DNA from: JAJTHB01 sp033763775
GTDB lineage: Bacteria > Pseudomonadota > Alphaproteobacteria > Rickettsiales > SXRF01
Length of the DNA stretch: 64,000 bases
Direction of reading: 5' to 3'
NCBI GenBank assembly: GCA_033763775.1
Contig: JANRJW010000013.1
Coordinates: 231,252 to 295,251, forward strand
In this document: positions 32,701-41,929 of the stretch, piece after piece
Layout: each line of letters starts with the position of its first letter
Position numbering within the stretch: position 1 is the first letter of the stretch
Program-made: the position numbers and the translations under genes
Notes under the pieces: generated by a model
The model's database searches: none
Told to the model about the DNA's origin: nothing
Seen by the model: the letters and a program-made list of their open reading frames with translations, nothing else

Positions 32701-33543
32701 TTACTCTATTGCTATGTTATCAATCAGTCTGGTGGAGCCAAGCCGCACCGCCGCAAGCAGCCTTGCTGGCGTTTTCAGGCTACTCAGTGCATCCAGCATA
32801 TCAGCATGGCGCAGCTCAACATAATCGACGGCGAAACCAGCCGCCGTCAGCTTCGCACCGGCGGCCAGCTGTAGTGACTGGATATCACCGCCAGATTTAA
32901 TCTGCTCTGCGGTTTCCTTAAGCTGGGCATAGAGTTTTGGGGCAAGCGCACGATCCGATGTTGATAGGTAGCGATTGCGCGATGACATGGCAAGGCCATC
33001 CGCCTCGCGCACCGTCGGCACACCAACAATCCGGATTGGAATATCAAGATCAAACACCAGCTGCCTGATGACGCAAAGCTGCTGATAGTCCTTTTCGCCA
33101 AAAAAAGCCTCATGCGGCAGCACCCGCAGCAGCAGCTTCGTCACCACCGTGGCTACGCCATCAAAATGGCCGGGGCGGAAGCGGCCACAAAGAATCCTGC
33201 CCATGTCACCCACCGTGATGCTGGTTGAGAATCCCGGTGGATAGATATCCTCACTATTGGGCGTATAGGCCAGATCCACCCCCTCGCCGCGCAGCAGCTC
33301 AAGGTCGGCCTCCATGGTGCGGGGATATTGGCTGAAATCCTCATTGGCACCAAATTGCGTGGGGTTGACAAAAATGCTCACCACCACATAATCCGACTTC
33401 TTTTTAGCTTCTCTGACCAGCTCAAGATGACCCTGATGGAGCGCACCCATGGTTGGCACAAACCCCACACGTTTGCCCGCGCGCGACACGCTGGTCAGGG
33501 CGGTTTGCAGTTCGTGAATCGTGGTTGCGACGCTTAATTGCAT
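32701..33543 (-). CDS. panC: Pantothenate synthetase
   Basis: 280-residue ligase joining pantoate and beta-alanine with ATP. Nucleotidyltransferase signature PTMGALHQGHLELV (HxGH), VSIFVNPTQFGANEDF, PRTMEADL, CGRFRPGHFDGVATVV, FGEKDYQQL and MSSRNRYLS, all in family order. Full length. It begins the panC-pyrE pair and is divergent from zapE with 32 bases between starts. Confidence 0.95.
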   Translation of the reverse strand: MQLSVATTIHELQTALTSVSRAGKRVGFVPTMGALHQGHLELVREAKKKSDYVVVSIFVNPTQFGANEDFSQYPRTMEADLELLRGEGVDLAYTPNSEDIYPPGFSTSITVGDMGRILCGRFRPGHFDGVATVVTKLLLRVLPHEAFFGEKDYQQLCVIRQLVFDLDIPIRIVGVPTVREADGLAMSSRNRYLSTSDRALAPKLYAQLKETAEQIKSGGDIQSLQLAAGAKLTAAGFAVDYVELRHADMLDALSSLKTPARLLAAVRLGSTRLIDNIAIE

Positions 33544-33575
33544 ATTTCTGCAAGCTGGTTTATAGAGGGTTGGTA

Positions 33576-34715
33576 ATGCACAATGCCTTAAAAAGCAAAA
33601 AGAAAAACGAGCTAATGACGTCGTCTGAACTACTCGCCGGCTATGAGCGCGCCATGGAATCAGGCGAGCTTCGCGATGACCCCGCCCAGCGCCGCGTGCT
33701 GGAAAAGCTGGAAGAGCTTCGCGCCGCGCTCAGCCCAGCGCAGCACAAGCGCAGTTTTTCAATTGTCAGCCTATGGTCAAAACCAACCAAAAGCGAGGCA
33801 AAAAGCCTTTACATCTGGGGGCAGGTTGGCCGCGGTAAATCCATGGTGATGGATTTGTTTTTCAATAGCGCCGCCCTGACACAAAAGCGCCGCGTCCATT
33901 TCCACGCATTCATGCAGGAGGTGCATGCGCGCATCCACGAGCTGCGCCAGGATGGCGCGCGCGGCAAAAGCGGCGCCGACCCGGTGATCGCACTGGCGCG
34001 CGAAATTGCTAAAGAAACGAAGTTGCTATGCTTTGACGAGCTGCAAGCCACCGATGTGGCAGATGCCACCCTGCTCTACCGCTTGTTTGCAGAGCTATTT
34101 GAACAGCGTGTTGTTATCGTCAGCACTTCAAACCGCCCGCCTGCAGAGCTTTATACTGGCGGCGTGCAAAAAGAACGCTTTGGCAAGTTTGTCGCACTGA
34201 TCGAATCGCAGATGGAGATTGCCGCGCTCGATAGCGACACCGACTATCGCGGCACCAAAACTCCGTCGCACCGCAGAACATTCCACTACCCGCTGGACGA
34301 AAGCGCGAGCGCCTTTATTGCAAGCTGGACTGGCGAAAAACAGGCCGTTCAGGGCAATATCGCGGTGATGGGGCGAAAATTGCCATTTAAACTTTATGGC
34401 AGCGATATTGGCCGGTTTACCTTCAGCGACCTGTGCGAAAAACCCGTAGGCGCCGCAGACTACCTCGCCATTGCCAAGCAGCTGAAAATGCTGATTCTGA
34501 CCGACATTCCAAAGCTTGCCGCCGAAAAGCGCAACGAGGCCAAACGCTTCGTGACACTCATTGACGCGCTCTACGAGCATAAAGTAAAACTGATTGCGAC
34601 AGCCGAAGTACCCGCAGAAAAAATTTATGATAGCGGCGATGGCAGTTTTGAGTTTAAACGCACGGTCTCTCGCCTGAACGAAATGCAATCAGAATCATGG
34701 CTTCATCATGACTAA
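33576..34715 (+). CDS. zapE: Cell division AAA ATPase ZapE (AFG1 family)
   Basis: 379-residue P-loop ATPase of the AFG1/ZapE family. Walker A is GQVGRGKSM, Walker B LLCFDELQ, with VHFHAFMQEVHARIHELR and STSNRPPAELY also typical, and a C-terminal RFTFSDLCEKPVGAADYLAI segment. In E. coli ZapE associates with the Z-ring; mitochondrial AFG1 helps clear damaged respiratory subunits. The start at 33576 is chosen for AGAGGG upstream; an internal ATG at 33615 is possible. Its stop overlaps the ispH start by 8 bases. Confidence 0.9.
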   Translation: MHNALKSKKKNELMTSSELLAGYERAMESGELRDDPAQRRVLEKLEELRAALSPAQHKRSFSIVSLWSKPTKSEAKSLYIWGQVGRGKSMVMDLFFNSAALTQKRRVHFHAFMQEVHARIHELRQDGARGKSGADPVIALAREIAKETKLLCFDELQATDVADATLLYRLFAELFEQRVVIVSTSNRPPAELYTGGVQKERFGKFVALIESQMEIAALDSDTDYRGTKTPSHRRTFHYPLDESASAFIASWTGEKQAVQGNIAVMGRKLPFKLYGSDIGRFTFSDLCEKPVGAADYLAIAKQLKMLILTDIPKLAAEKRNEAKRFVTLIDALYEHKVKLIATAEVPAEKIYDSGDGSFEFKRTVSRLNEMQSESWLHHD

Positions 34716-35661
34716 ACCACTCGAAATCATCCTTGCTGAACCGCGCGGGTTTTGCGCTGGCGTTGATCGCGCCATCGAAATTGTTGAGCGCGCGCTCAAT
34801 CTTTATGGCGCGCCGGTCTATGTACGCCACGAAATTGTGCACAACAAATGGGTGGTGCAGGATTTAAAAGCCAAGGGCGTAATTTTTGTCGGGGAAGTGG
34901 ATGAAATACCGGACGGTTCTATCACTGTTTTTTCGGCGCATGGCATTTCTGAAAAAGTCGAAAATTCTGCCAAACTGCGCGACCTACCGGTGATTGATGC
35001 CACCTGCCCGCTCGTCACCAAAGTACACAAAGAAGCCCAGCGCTACGAAGCAGAAGGAAGACAGATTATCCTGATTGGTCATGACGGCCACCCGGAAGTG
35101 GAAGGCACCAGCGGCCGCGTTAAAAATGGTGTGCTGCTGGTGGAAAATGAGCAGGATGTCGAGTCGCTGGTCGTTGAGGATGAAAACAAGCTGGCCTATG
35201 TCACGCAGACCACGCTGAGCGTGGACGACACGCGGGGCATCATCACCCGCCTGAAGGAGCGTTTTCCGGCCATTATTGGCCCTGAGCTTCGCGATATCTG
35301 CTATGCCACCCAGAACCGGCAGAATGCGGTTCGCGAGCTTGCTAGGCAAGTGGATCTGCTGCTGGTAATCGGCTCGGCCAATAGCTCCAACTCCAACCGC
35401 CTGCGCGACCTCGCCGCCGAAATCGGGGTTAATGCTTACTTGATTGATGATGCAAGCGGACTAAACCCAGAGTGGTTTGATCAGGTTTGCCGCGTGGGTA
35501 TCACCGCCGGCGCCTCCGCTCCGGAACATCTGGTGCAGGATGTGGTCGCTGCCATCGGTAAGCTGCGAAACACCACCACCCGCGGCATGAACGGACAAAG
35601 CGAAAACACCCGCTTTAAACTGCCCCCGGAAGTCACTGGTGAAAAAAGACTGCAAGCCTAA
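34708..35661 (+). CDS. ispH: 4-hydroxy-3-methylbut-2-enyl diphosphate reductase
   Basis: 317-residue iron-sulfur enzyme, last step of the MEP isoprenoid pathway. The three conserved [4Fe-4S] cysteines lie in EPRGFCAGVDRAIE, IDATCPLVTKVH and DICYATQNRQ. The catalytic segment HPEVEGTSG and SNSNRLRDLA are present. Full length. It overlaps the zapE stop and is probably translated from the same transcript. It will depend on the ISC system encoded at 45-51 kb for its cluster. Confidence 0.95.
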   Translation: MTKPLEIILAEPRGFCAGVDRAIEIVERALNLYGAPVYVRHEIVHNKWVVQDLKAKGVIFVGEVDEIPDGSITVFSAHGISEKVENSAKLRDLPVIDATCPLVTKVHKEAQRYEAEGRQIILIGHDGHPEVEGTSGRVKNGVLLVENEQDVESLVVEDENKLAYVTQTTLSVDDTRGIITRLKERFPAIIGPELRDICYATQNRQNAVRELARQVDLLLVIGSANSSNSNRLRDLAAEIGVNAYLIDDASGLNPEWFDQVCRVGITAGASAPEHLVQDVVAAIGKLRNTTTRGMNGQSENTRFKLPPEVTGEKRLQA

Positions 35662-35672
35662 AAGTTCTCTTA

Positions 35673-37526
35673 TCAACGAATCAGAGCCATCGCCGTGGGC
35701 GCGGCTGCCCCAGCTACCCCATTCACACCCCTCGCATAGGTAAATTTCAGGTTATCCTGCCTTTTATACACCACGACTTTGTTAGTCTCATTATTCGCGG
35801 TGCTGGCCTCTAGCGCCACTAAATACATCGAATCCCTTGTAAATCGCAGCGAGTGAATTCTCTGCGTGGTGGTGTAACTTCCAATCTGATTTAAAATTTC
35901 AAACGGTGCCTCTGACAGCTCCGTCAGCTGCAGCCCGGCTATGGGAGAATCACTGAAGCGATAAATGACAACGGGCGGAGACGAGCTGTCATATTGGCCG
36001 GTATTGTTTGATCCAACTGCGATATAACGACCATCCGGCGAAAAATCGATGGCGCTGATGCTTGACAATGGCGTTGTTACTTCAATTCTTGAGTATATGA
36101 AGCCGTTATCAATCGCATTTGACCAAAGAATCAATCTATCGCCTCTCGCGCCCGCCATGTAGCGACCATCCTTTGAAAAGGCAATCGCGGTGAGTGACGT
36201 ATCGAACAGCGTTGGCGCAGGATCAATAGGGGTCAGTCTGTTGTTATCTGAACGCCGATAAAGGCGCGCATAAGCAGTGGCGCTGGTGCGCAGCATCGCA
36301 ATATAGCTGGCATCTTCGGTGATAGCGATAAGATCAGGCTGCGCCGGCGGTATTGCTGATGAAGGTTCAAAAGCAATGACACTCTCGACAAAACTGGTGT
36401 TGCTTTGCCGCCAGATTCTAAGGAATGGCGACGCGTTGGGGCTGATGGCAAGGTAGCCATTATCGCTGAGCGCAATACCTTGGCTGGCACTACCAGTGGG
36501 GCAGGAAGGCGCTGTTAACGTTGTCACAGTGGTGCCGATGATGCTGAAAAGCTGGCATCCTGCGGCGGGATCATAGGTAAGCAGGTGGCGATTATTATTG
36601 ATAAAGCGCATGAAACTCAGCGTGCTGGGCAACAATGATCCAGTGGTGGCAACACTTTCGAAACGATCGCAGCGTTTTGAATATGCGGCAATGTTACTGC
36701 CTGAAAACGCAATCAGCATGTTTATTTCACGATAAGCGTTGGCGTTAACATCATCGCTCGGTGTAATCAGTCGCCATAAATTCTCGTAGCGAACAATATC
36801 ATCATATTGATCAGTTGAGGTGGTGAGTGATTGTGAATATTCCTGCAGCACAGTGGCGGTCAGTGTCGACCCCTGAGCGGTCGCAGTGCAGCGGCAGTTA
36901 AGGAGTTCCGCCGTATTCGTCGAACCCGCATAAAATACTGTGCCATCTGATTGGTAAGCACCATGGCCATTTGCGCCGGCACTGATTAAACTATAGGCGG
37001 CGCGATTATCACTGCGCAGATTAGTCAGCACGTCCGATGCCGTGATATCCATCCCGCAGGATTCCGCCGGATAAATTCCATTCATTGCTTGCTTACTCGT
37101 CAGCGCCGTCATCACACTGTAGGAAAAACGCCTGCCCCAGCCATCATGCGCCATTTCATTGGAAAGACCCAGCAACCTCACCGGTACTGCACCTTCCGCT
37201 ACGGATTCAAAACCGTCATTGATAGTAAAAATCCGATTATTTGCTGCGCCATTGCTTTCGCAAATACCCGGCTCAGCCTCTATGCCAAAGCTTGCATGGT
37301 CATTAGCAAGACTATTAGGCGCTGGGCACGGCAGCCGATGGTGGGTTTTCCTGAAATTCAAAAGCGCAGCCTGAATCTCATCTAATTTTTTTTGAGTTGC
37401 TGCCTGCCGCGCCGACTCCACAACACCAACCGAAGCCCGAAGTCCAATCGCCGAAATCAGCGCAATAATAGTTAGAGCAATCGAAAGCTCTAACAGCGTA
37501 AAGCCGGTGCGTGCATTCTGTTTCAT
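35673..37526 (-). CDS. Pseudopilin fused to a predicted seven-bladed beta-propeller
   Basis: 617-residue protein with the prepilin signal KQNARTG then FTLLELSIALTIIALISA. The next 200 residues resemble a large pseudopilin head (LLNFRKTHHRLPCPAPN, LGLSNEMAHDGWGRRFSYSV, SYSLISAGANGHG-like). From about residue 290 come seven repeats of 40-55 residues, each with a WD40-like blade: examples are IAFSKDGRYMAGARGD, IDFSPDGRYIAVGSNN, LRFTRDSMYLVALEA and IALSDNGYLAISPN. The start at 37526 has GGAGA five bases upstream; a longer frame runs into the tRNA. The product would be membrane-anchored with a periplasmic or surface propeller. I know of no named family with this architecture. Confidence 0.8.
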   Translation of the reverse strand: MKQNARTGFTLLELSIALTIIALISAIGLRASVGVVESARQAATQKKLDEIQAALLNFRKTHHRLPCPAPNSLANDHASFGIEAEPGICESNGAANNRIFTINDGFESVAEGAVPVRLLGLSNEMAHDGWGRRFSYSVMTALTSKQAMNGIYPAESCGMDITASDVLTNLRSDNRAAYSLISAGANGHGAYQSDGTVFYAGSTNTAELLNCRCTATAQGSTLTATVLQEYSQSLTTSTDQYDDIVRYENLWRLITPSDDVNANAYREINMLIAFSGSNIAAYSKRCDRFESVATTGSLLPSTLSFMRFINNNRHLLTYDPAAGCQLFSIIGTTVTTLTAPSCPTGSASQGIALSDNGYLAISPNASPFLRIWRQSNTSFVESVIAFEPSSAIPPAQPDLIAITEDASYIAMLRTSATAYARLYRRSDNNRLTPIDPAPTLFDTSLTAIAFSKDGRYMAGARGDRLILWSNAIDNGFIYSRIEVTTPLSSISAIDFSPDGRYIAVGSNNTGQYDSSSPPVVIYRFSDSPIAGLQLTELSEAPFEILNQIGSYTTTQRIHSLRFTRDSMYLVALEASTANNETNKVVVYKRQDNLKFTYARGVNGVAGAAAPTAMALIR

Positions 37527-37624
37527 CACATTCTCCAGCTGTAATACTAACAGAAAGTGATTTAACGAATGATTAATCTTTAGCGGCCACGCTGGAATTG
37601 CAACAATGTCAGATATAAGGAAAA

Positions 37625-37701
37625 TGGGGCGAGTGACCGGATTTGAACCGGCGACATCCAGAATCACAATCTGGCGCTCTAACCAACTGAGCTACACCCG
37701 C
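37625..37701 (-). tRNA. tRNA-His (anticodon GTG)
   Basis: A complete cloverleaf reads on the minus strand: acceptor GCGGGTG pairs with CACTCGC, D-arm GCTCAGTTGGTTAGAGC, anticodon stem CCAGA/TCTGG around TTGTGAT giving anticodon GTG, and T-arm with TTCAAAT. The discriminator is C73, an encoded CCA follows, and a G precedes position 1 (37702), which is the G-1 identity element of tRNA-His. Confidence 0.95.
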
Positions 37702-37760
37702 CACAAGAAACATTGGGCATTAGGGATTACGGGCTTGCCCCCCAAAAGTCAACCGAAAGG

Positions 37761-38258
37761 CTAGTGCACAGCCGAAAAATGCGCTTTTAGGTATTTTGCC
37801 GTATTCGGGGACACAAACGACGAAATATCCCCGCCCAGCCTTGCTATCTGCTTCACAAATCGGGAGGAAATAAAGTGTGTATCCTCGGAAGCGGTAAGAA
37901 AAAGTGTCTCAACATCCGGCTTTAGGCGGCTATTCATGCAAGCCATCTGGAATTCATACTCAAAATCCGACACCGCGCGCAGGCCGCGAATCAGCAGGCT
38001 GGCATTGTTTTCCTGAGCAAAATTAACCAGCAGGCCGGAAAATGTTTTGACCTGAATCCGGTTCGCATCCTGCCCCAGCGCCCGAACATCCTCTTCCACC
38101 AGCTGCGCCCGAAGCGCCATTTCGAATACCGGCGCCTTGCCGGTATCCAGCGCCACCGCGATAATGAGCTTATCAACCACATTCAGCGCGCGTTTGATGA
38201 TATCAAGATGCCCTTTCGTGATGGGATCAAATGTCCCGGGATAAACGCCGATTCTCAT
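37761..38258 (-). CDS. coaD: Pantetheine-phosphate adenylyltransferase
   Basis: 165-residue enzyme making dephospho-CoA from 4'-phosphopantetheine and ATP. Signature motifs: YPGTFDPITKGHLDII (HxGH) at the N-terminus, KTFSGLLVNFA, LIRGLRAVSDFEYEFQMA and ISSRFVKQIA. Full length. Its ATG overlaps the stop of the upstream BrnA-type antitoxin (ATGA), so coaD may be translated partly from the toxin-antitoxin transcript. Confidence 0.95.
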   Translation of the reverse strand: MRIGVYPGTFDPITKGHLDIIKRALNVVDKLIIAVALDTGKAPVFEMALRAQLVEEDVRALGQDANRIQVKTFSGLLVNFAQENNASLLIRGLRAVSDFEYEFQMACMNSRLKPDVETLFLTASEDTHFISSRFVKQIARLGGDISSFVSPNTAKYLKAHFSAVH

Positions 38259-38533
38259 TTCTTATGCGACTCCATATAGGCTTTGAGCACGGCATGCATG
38301 TGCGACTGGTAGCGCGGGCCTTGTGCACGAAACCATGTGTATACATCAGGATCAAGGCGCAGCGAGATCGCCTTTTTGGCTTTCTTTTTCAACGCCTCCT
38401 TCACCCGCTCATGCCAATTCCTGCTACCGGATTCGGTCATTGCGGGTATTAAGGCCATGCGCTCAAATTGCTCATCCGTTAGCGGGGGAATGTCGGAATA
38501 GTCAATTGCATCATCCGACCGCGCGGCCAGCAT
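38255..38533 (-). CDS. brnA: BrnA-type antitoxin
   Basis: About 92 residues from the ATG at 38533. The C-terminus KKAISLRLDPDVYTWFRAQG followed by YQSHMHAVLKAYM is the ribbon-helix-helix DNA-binding end typical of BrnA. The open frame extends to 38722, but the extra part overlaps the toxin gene and is a Ser/Arg/Ala-rich string typical of a shadow frame; a TTG at 38572 is another candidate. It should neutralise the BrnT toxin and repress the operon. Last base pairs overlap coaD. Confidence 0.8.
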   Translation of the reverse strand: MLAARSDDAIDYSDIPPLTDEQFERMALIPAMTESGSRNWHERVKEALKKKAKKAISLRLDPDVYTWFRAQGPRYQSHMHAVLKAYMESHKK

Positions 38534-38543
38534 TTTAAGCCGT

Positions 38544-38849
38544 TTAATGTCGGCGGGCGATAAAGGCGGCAAGCCGTCTGCGGTCTTTAGCGCTGGCCGT
38601 GCGCGCCGAGATGATGCGCGTCGCTTTGCCGCGCTGCGTGTGGACGACGGTGACGATGAGGAAGCTTTCAATGAAACCGATCGAGACTTTGCGTGTTTCT
38701 TCATAATCATATCTTTCATCAAGTTCCGTTAAGGGATCGCCGGCAAAGATTCGGACGGCATCGGTAAATTTAAGCCCATGCTTGCGAAAATTGCTTTCAG
38801 CTTTCGTATCATCCCACTCAAATTCGCCAAACTTGGTTTTAATATACAT
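38544..38849 (-). CDS. brnT: BrnT-type ribonuclease toxin
   Basis: 101-residue toxin of the BrnT family (RelE-like fold RNase). Family pattern: GEFEWDDTKAESNFRKHGLKF, then DAVRIFAGDP, a central RKVSIGFIESFLIVTVVHTQRG strand pair and RIISARTASAKDRR. The ATG at 38849 (MYIKTKFG) is preferred; a TTG-like start eight codons upstream is possible. It is encoded before its antitoxin, as usual for brnTA, and starts 27 bases after the gyrA stop. Confidence 0.87.
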   Translation of the reverse strand: MYIKTKFGEFEWDDTKAESNFRKHGLKFTDAVRIFAGDPLTELDERYDYEETRKVSIGFIESFLIVTVVHTQRGKATRIISARTASAKDRRRLAAFIARRH

Positions 38850-38875
38850 GATGTATATACAAATAACAACCAATT

Positions 38876-41599
38876 TTATTCGTAGGCTTGGCCTTCAGGT
38901 GATATTTCTTCCGCTATCTCACCTTCCGGAACCGTCACCACCGAGACCACCTTCTCGTTCGAGCCGGTTTTGAGAATGGTCACACCCTGCGTGTTGCGGC
39001 CTGCAATGCGGATACCGTCCAGCGGACAGCGAATCACGGTTGCGCGGTCGGTCATCAGCATGATCTCGCCAGTTTTGGCCACCGGCTGGCTGGTCACCAC
39101 CTTGCCGTTGCGTTCGCTGGTAATGATGCCGACAATGCCGGAACCACCGCGCCCCGTCGTGCGGTATTCATAAGCCGATGAGCGCTTGCCATAGCCATTT
39201 TCCGTGACACTCAGGATGAATTGCTCGGCTGCTTCCAACTCGGCAAATCGCTCAGGCGAAAGTGCTACTTCCTGCACATTTTCTTCATCGGAAACACTCA
39301 CTTCTTCGGCTTCGCCGCCAGCAGCACGGCGCTTGTTTGCTGCCATTTTAAGGAAGCTGTAGCGCTCTTCGGCCGTGGTTTCGATGCCGGAGAGAATGCT
39401 CATCGACACCACCTCATCGCCATCTGCCAGCTTCATACCGCGCACACCGTCCGAGGTGCGGCTCTTGAACACGCGCACATCATTCACCGGGAAGCGAATG
39501 CATTTGCCACCTTTTGCTGAAAGCAGCACATGATCCTGCTCGTTGCAGACTTTCACCGCCACCAGCTTATCGCCCTCTTCCAGGCGTATTGCGATTTTGC
39601 CATTAGCGCGAATATCATGGAAGTCCGAAAGGTCATTGCGGCGCACATTGCCCCCCGCGGTTGCAAAGAAGATATGCATTGCATCCCACTTGGATTCATC
39701 TTCCGGCAGCGGCATGAAGGTGGTGATCGTTTCGCCCTCAGACAGAGGGAAGATGTTAATCAACGCCTTGCCTCGCGTGTTGGCAGCGCCCAGCGGCAGC
39801 TTATACACCTTAAGCTTGTAAACTTGCCCTTTGTTGGAAAAGAACAAGACCGGCGTGTGGGTGTTCACCACCAGAAGCTCGCTGGTGATGTCCTCGTCGC
39901 GCACATCCATTCCCGCCCTGCCCTTGCCGCCACGCTTCTGCGCTCTGTAAGTGGAAAGTGCCGTGCGCTTAATGTAGCCATTAGCGGTCACGGTGACGAC
40001 CATGTCTTCTTTCTGGATTAAATCCTCGATATCGGCTTCAAACTCGGAAAGCTCAATCGTGGTGCGGCGGGGCACAGCGAATTGCTCTTTTACCGCCACC
40101 AGCTCGCTGCGTAAAATGCCATAAAGCTTCTCGCGGCTGCCCAGAATCGAGAGATATTCGGCGATTTCGGTCGCGAGCTGCTGCATTTCTTCATCGATTT
40201 TTTCGCGCTCAAGTCCCGTCAGGCGCTGCAGACGCAGCTCGAGAATGGCGCGAGCCTGCGCCTCGGTAAAGCGTATTTTGCCGCCTTCCACGCGGTTACC
40301 CGAATCATCCACCAGCTGCAGCAGCGGCAGTACATCACCCGCATCCCAGCTGCGTTTCATCAGCTCTTCACGCGCCACATTGGCATCCGGCGATGCTTTA
40401 ATCAGCGCAATCACCTCATCAATATTCGCCACCGCAATCGCAAGCCCCACCAGCACATGCGCGCGATCACGCGCTTTGCCCAGCAGGAAGTTCGTGCGGC
40501 GGGTAATCACCTCTTCGCGAAACGCGATGAACGAGGTCAGCACATGCTTCAGGTTCATCAGCTCCGGCCGGCCATTATCCAGCGCCAGCATATTCACCCC
40601 AAAGCTGGTCTGCAGCGGGGTCATGGCATAGAGCTGGTTCAGCACCACATCCGCCTGCGCGTCTTTTTTCACTTCAATCACCACGCGCACGCCCTGCTTA
40701 TCGGATTCATCACGCAGGTCAGAGATGCCCTCGATTTTCTTTTCGCGCACGAGTTCGGCCATGCGCTCAATCATTTTTGCTTTGTTCACCTGATAGGGAA
40801 TCTCATTCACGATAATCGCCCAGCGGCCAGCGCGGATTTCTTCAATTTCGCACTTGCCGCGCATGACCACGGAGCCGCGGCCAGTATGCATTGCAGAGCG
40901 GCAGCCGGAGCGCCCAAGGATAATGCCGCCAGTTGGGAAATCAGGGCCCGGGCATACGTCCAGCAGCTCGTCGATCGTCACTTCCGGGTTATCGAGCACC
41001 ATGGTGCAGGCATCGATCACTTCACCGAGATTGTGGGGCGGGATGTTGGTCGCCATGCCCACCGCGATACCACCGCCGCCATTGACCAGAATATTCGGAA
41101 ACGCCGCCGGAAGCACCGCTGGCTCTTTTTCTGAGCCGTCATAGTTGTCCTGCCAGTCAACGGTTGCCTTATCGATATCTTCGAGCAGCGCATGGGCAGC
41201 TTTGGAAAGGCGCGATTCAGTGTAACGCATTGCCGCTGGGTTATCACCATCCATCGAGCCGAAATTGCCCTGGCCATCCACCAGCATCAGCCCCATGGAG
41301 AAGGGCTGCGCCATGCGCACCAGCGCGTCATAAATCGCTGAGTCGCCATGCGGGTGGAATTTACCCATCACATCACCGACGATACGCGCAGATTTTTTGT
41401 ATGGTTTGTTAAACTCGCAGCCCAGCTCCAGCATGCCGTAAAGAATGCGGCGATGCACTGGCTTAAGGCCATCACGCACATCAGGAATCGCGCGCGAAAC
41501 GATCACGCTCATCGCGTAATCGAGATAAGATTTCTTCATTTCCGATTCAATGGAAACCGGAAGTAAATCGCCGCTGGAAACAGTGTTTTGATCGCTCAC
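38876..41599 (-). CDS. gyrA: DNA gyrase subunit A
   Basis: 907 residues from the GTG at 41599, which has AGAGGGG eight bases upstream and gives the usual MSDQN start; an ATG at 41623 lacks such a site. Type IIA topoisomerase breakage-reunion domain with the QRDR HPHGDSAIYDALVRMAQ, where Ser87 and Asp91 (E. coli 83 and 87) are the quinolone-sensitive residues, and catalytic Tyr126 in AAMRYTE. The C-terminal domain has the beta-pinwheel repeats and the GyrA-box-like KRGGKGRAGM. Complete. It is flanked on both sides by BrnT-type modules. Confidence 0.97.
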   Translation of the reverse strand: MSDQNTVSSGDLLPVSIESEMKKSYLDYAMSVIVSRAIPDVRDGLKPVHRRILYGMLELGCEFNKPYKKSARIVGDVMGKFHPHGDSAIYDALVRMAQPFSMGLMLVDGQGNFGSMDGDNPAAMRYTESRLSKAAHALLEDIDKATVDWQDNYDGSEKEPAVLPAAFPNILVNGGGGIAVGMATNIPPHNLGEVIDACTMVLDNPEVTIDELLDVCPGPDFPTGGIILGRSGCRSAMHTGRGSVVMRGKCEIEEIRAGRWAIIVNEIPYQVNKAKMIERMAELVREKKIEGISDLRDESDKQGVRVVIEVKKDAQADVVLNQLYAMTPLQTSFGVNMLALDNGRPELMNLKHVLTSFIAFREEVITRRTNFLLGKARDRAHVLVGLAIAVANIDEVIALIKASPDANVAREELMKRSWDAGDVLPLLQLVDDSGNRVEGGKIRFTEAQARAILELRLQRLTGLEREKIDEEMQQLATEIAEYLSILGSREKLYGILRSELVAVKEQFAVPRRTTIELSEFEADIEDLIQKEDMVVTVTANGYIKRTALSTYRAQKRGGKGRAGMDVRDEDITSELLVVNTHTPVLFFSNKGQVYKLKVYKLPLGAANTRGKALINIFPLSEGETITTFMPLPEDESKWDAMHIFFATAGGNVRRNDLSDFHDIRANGKIAIRLEEGDKLVAVKVCNEQDHVLLSAKGGKCIRFPVNDVRVFKSRTSDGVRGMKLADGDEVVSMSILSGIETTAEERYSFLKMAANKRRAAGGEAEEVSVSDEENVQEVALSPERFAELEAAEQFILSVTENGYGKRSSAYEYRTTGRGGSGIVGIITSERNGKVVTSQPVAKTGEIMLMTDRATVIRCPLDGIRIAGRNTQGVTILKTGSNEKVVSVVTVPEGEIAEEISPEGQAYE

Positions 41600-41671
41600 G
41601 TGAGAAGCCCCTCTGCTAGTCATTAACCATAGATTAAACTTCTAGCAGAAGGGGGGCTGGAATCAACAGAA

Positions 41672-41929
41672 TTAGCGAGGCTCGCTCGCCACGGCCTGCA
41701 TCAAAATCTGCCGCACATAACGCTGGTATGGCATCCCAAATTTCTTGGCGCGTTTCTTTAGGTCTTTAATCAATGATTCCTGAACACGCAGGTTGAGGTT
41801 TTTGGTCAATGGTTCGAAGACGAGCTGAATATCCGAAAAGTTGCCTCGATGAAGGTAAGGTGTCAAGTCCTGATCCAGAAATGCTTCTAATTCTTCGTCT
41901 GACTTAAAGTGCGGCATCTTCTTTTTCAT
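41672..41929 (-). CDS. CopG/BrnA-like antitoxin
   Basis: 85-residue protein from the ATG at 41929. The C-terminus LNLRVQESLIKDLKKRAKKF followed by GMPYQRYVRQILMQAV is a ribbon-helix-helix domain of the CopG type. The N-terminus is acidic and probably wraps the toxin. It overlaps the upstream BrnT toxin gene by 26 bases and AGGAG lies upstream, so the pair is translationally coupled. It lies 72 bases upstream of the gyrA start. Confidence 0.82.
   Translation of the reverse strand: MKKKMPHFKSDEELEAFLDQDLTPYLHRGNFSDIQLVFEPLTKNLNLRVQESLIKDLKKRAKKFGMPYQRYVRQILMQAVASEPR

Noticed and set aside
37625..37760. tRNA-His as a phage or island attachment site
   Set aside because: No integrase and no repeated tRNA 3' end is seen within the window.
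38534..38722. Longer N-terminus for the BrnA-type antitoxin
   Set aside because: It would overlap the toxin gene by about 180 bases and encodes a Ser/Arg/Ala string; family length favours a start near 38533.
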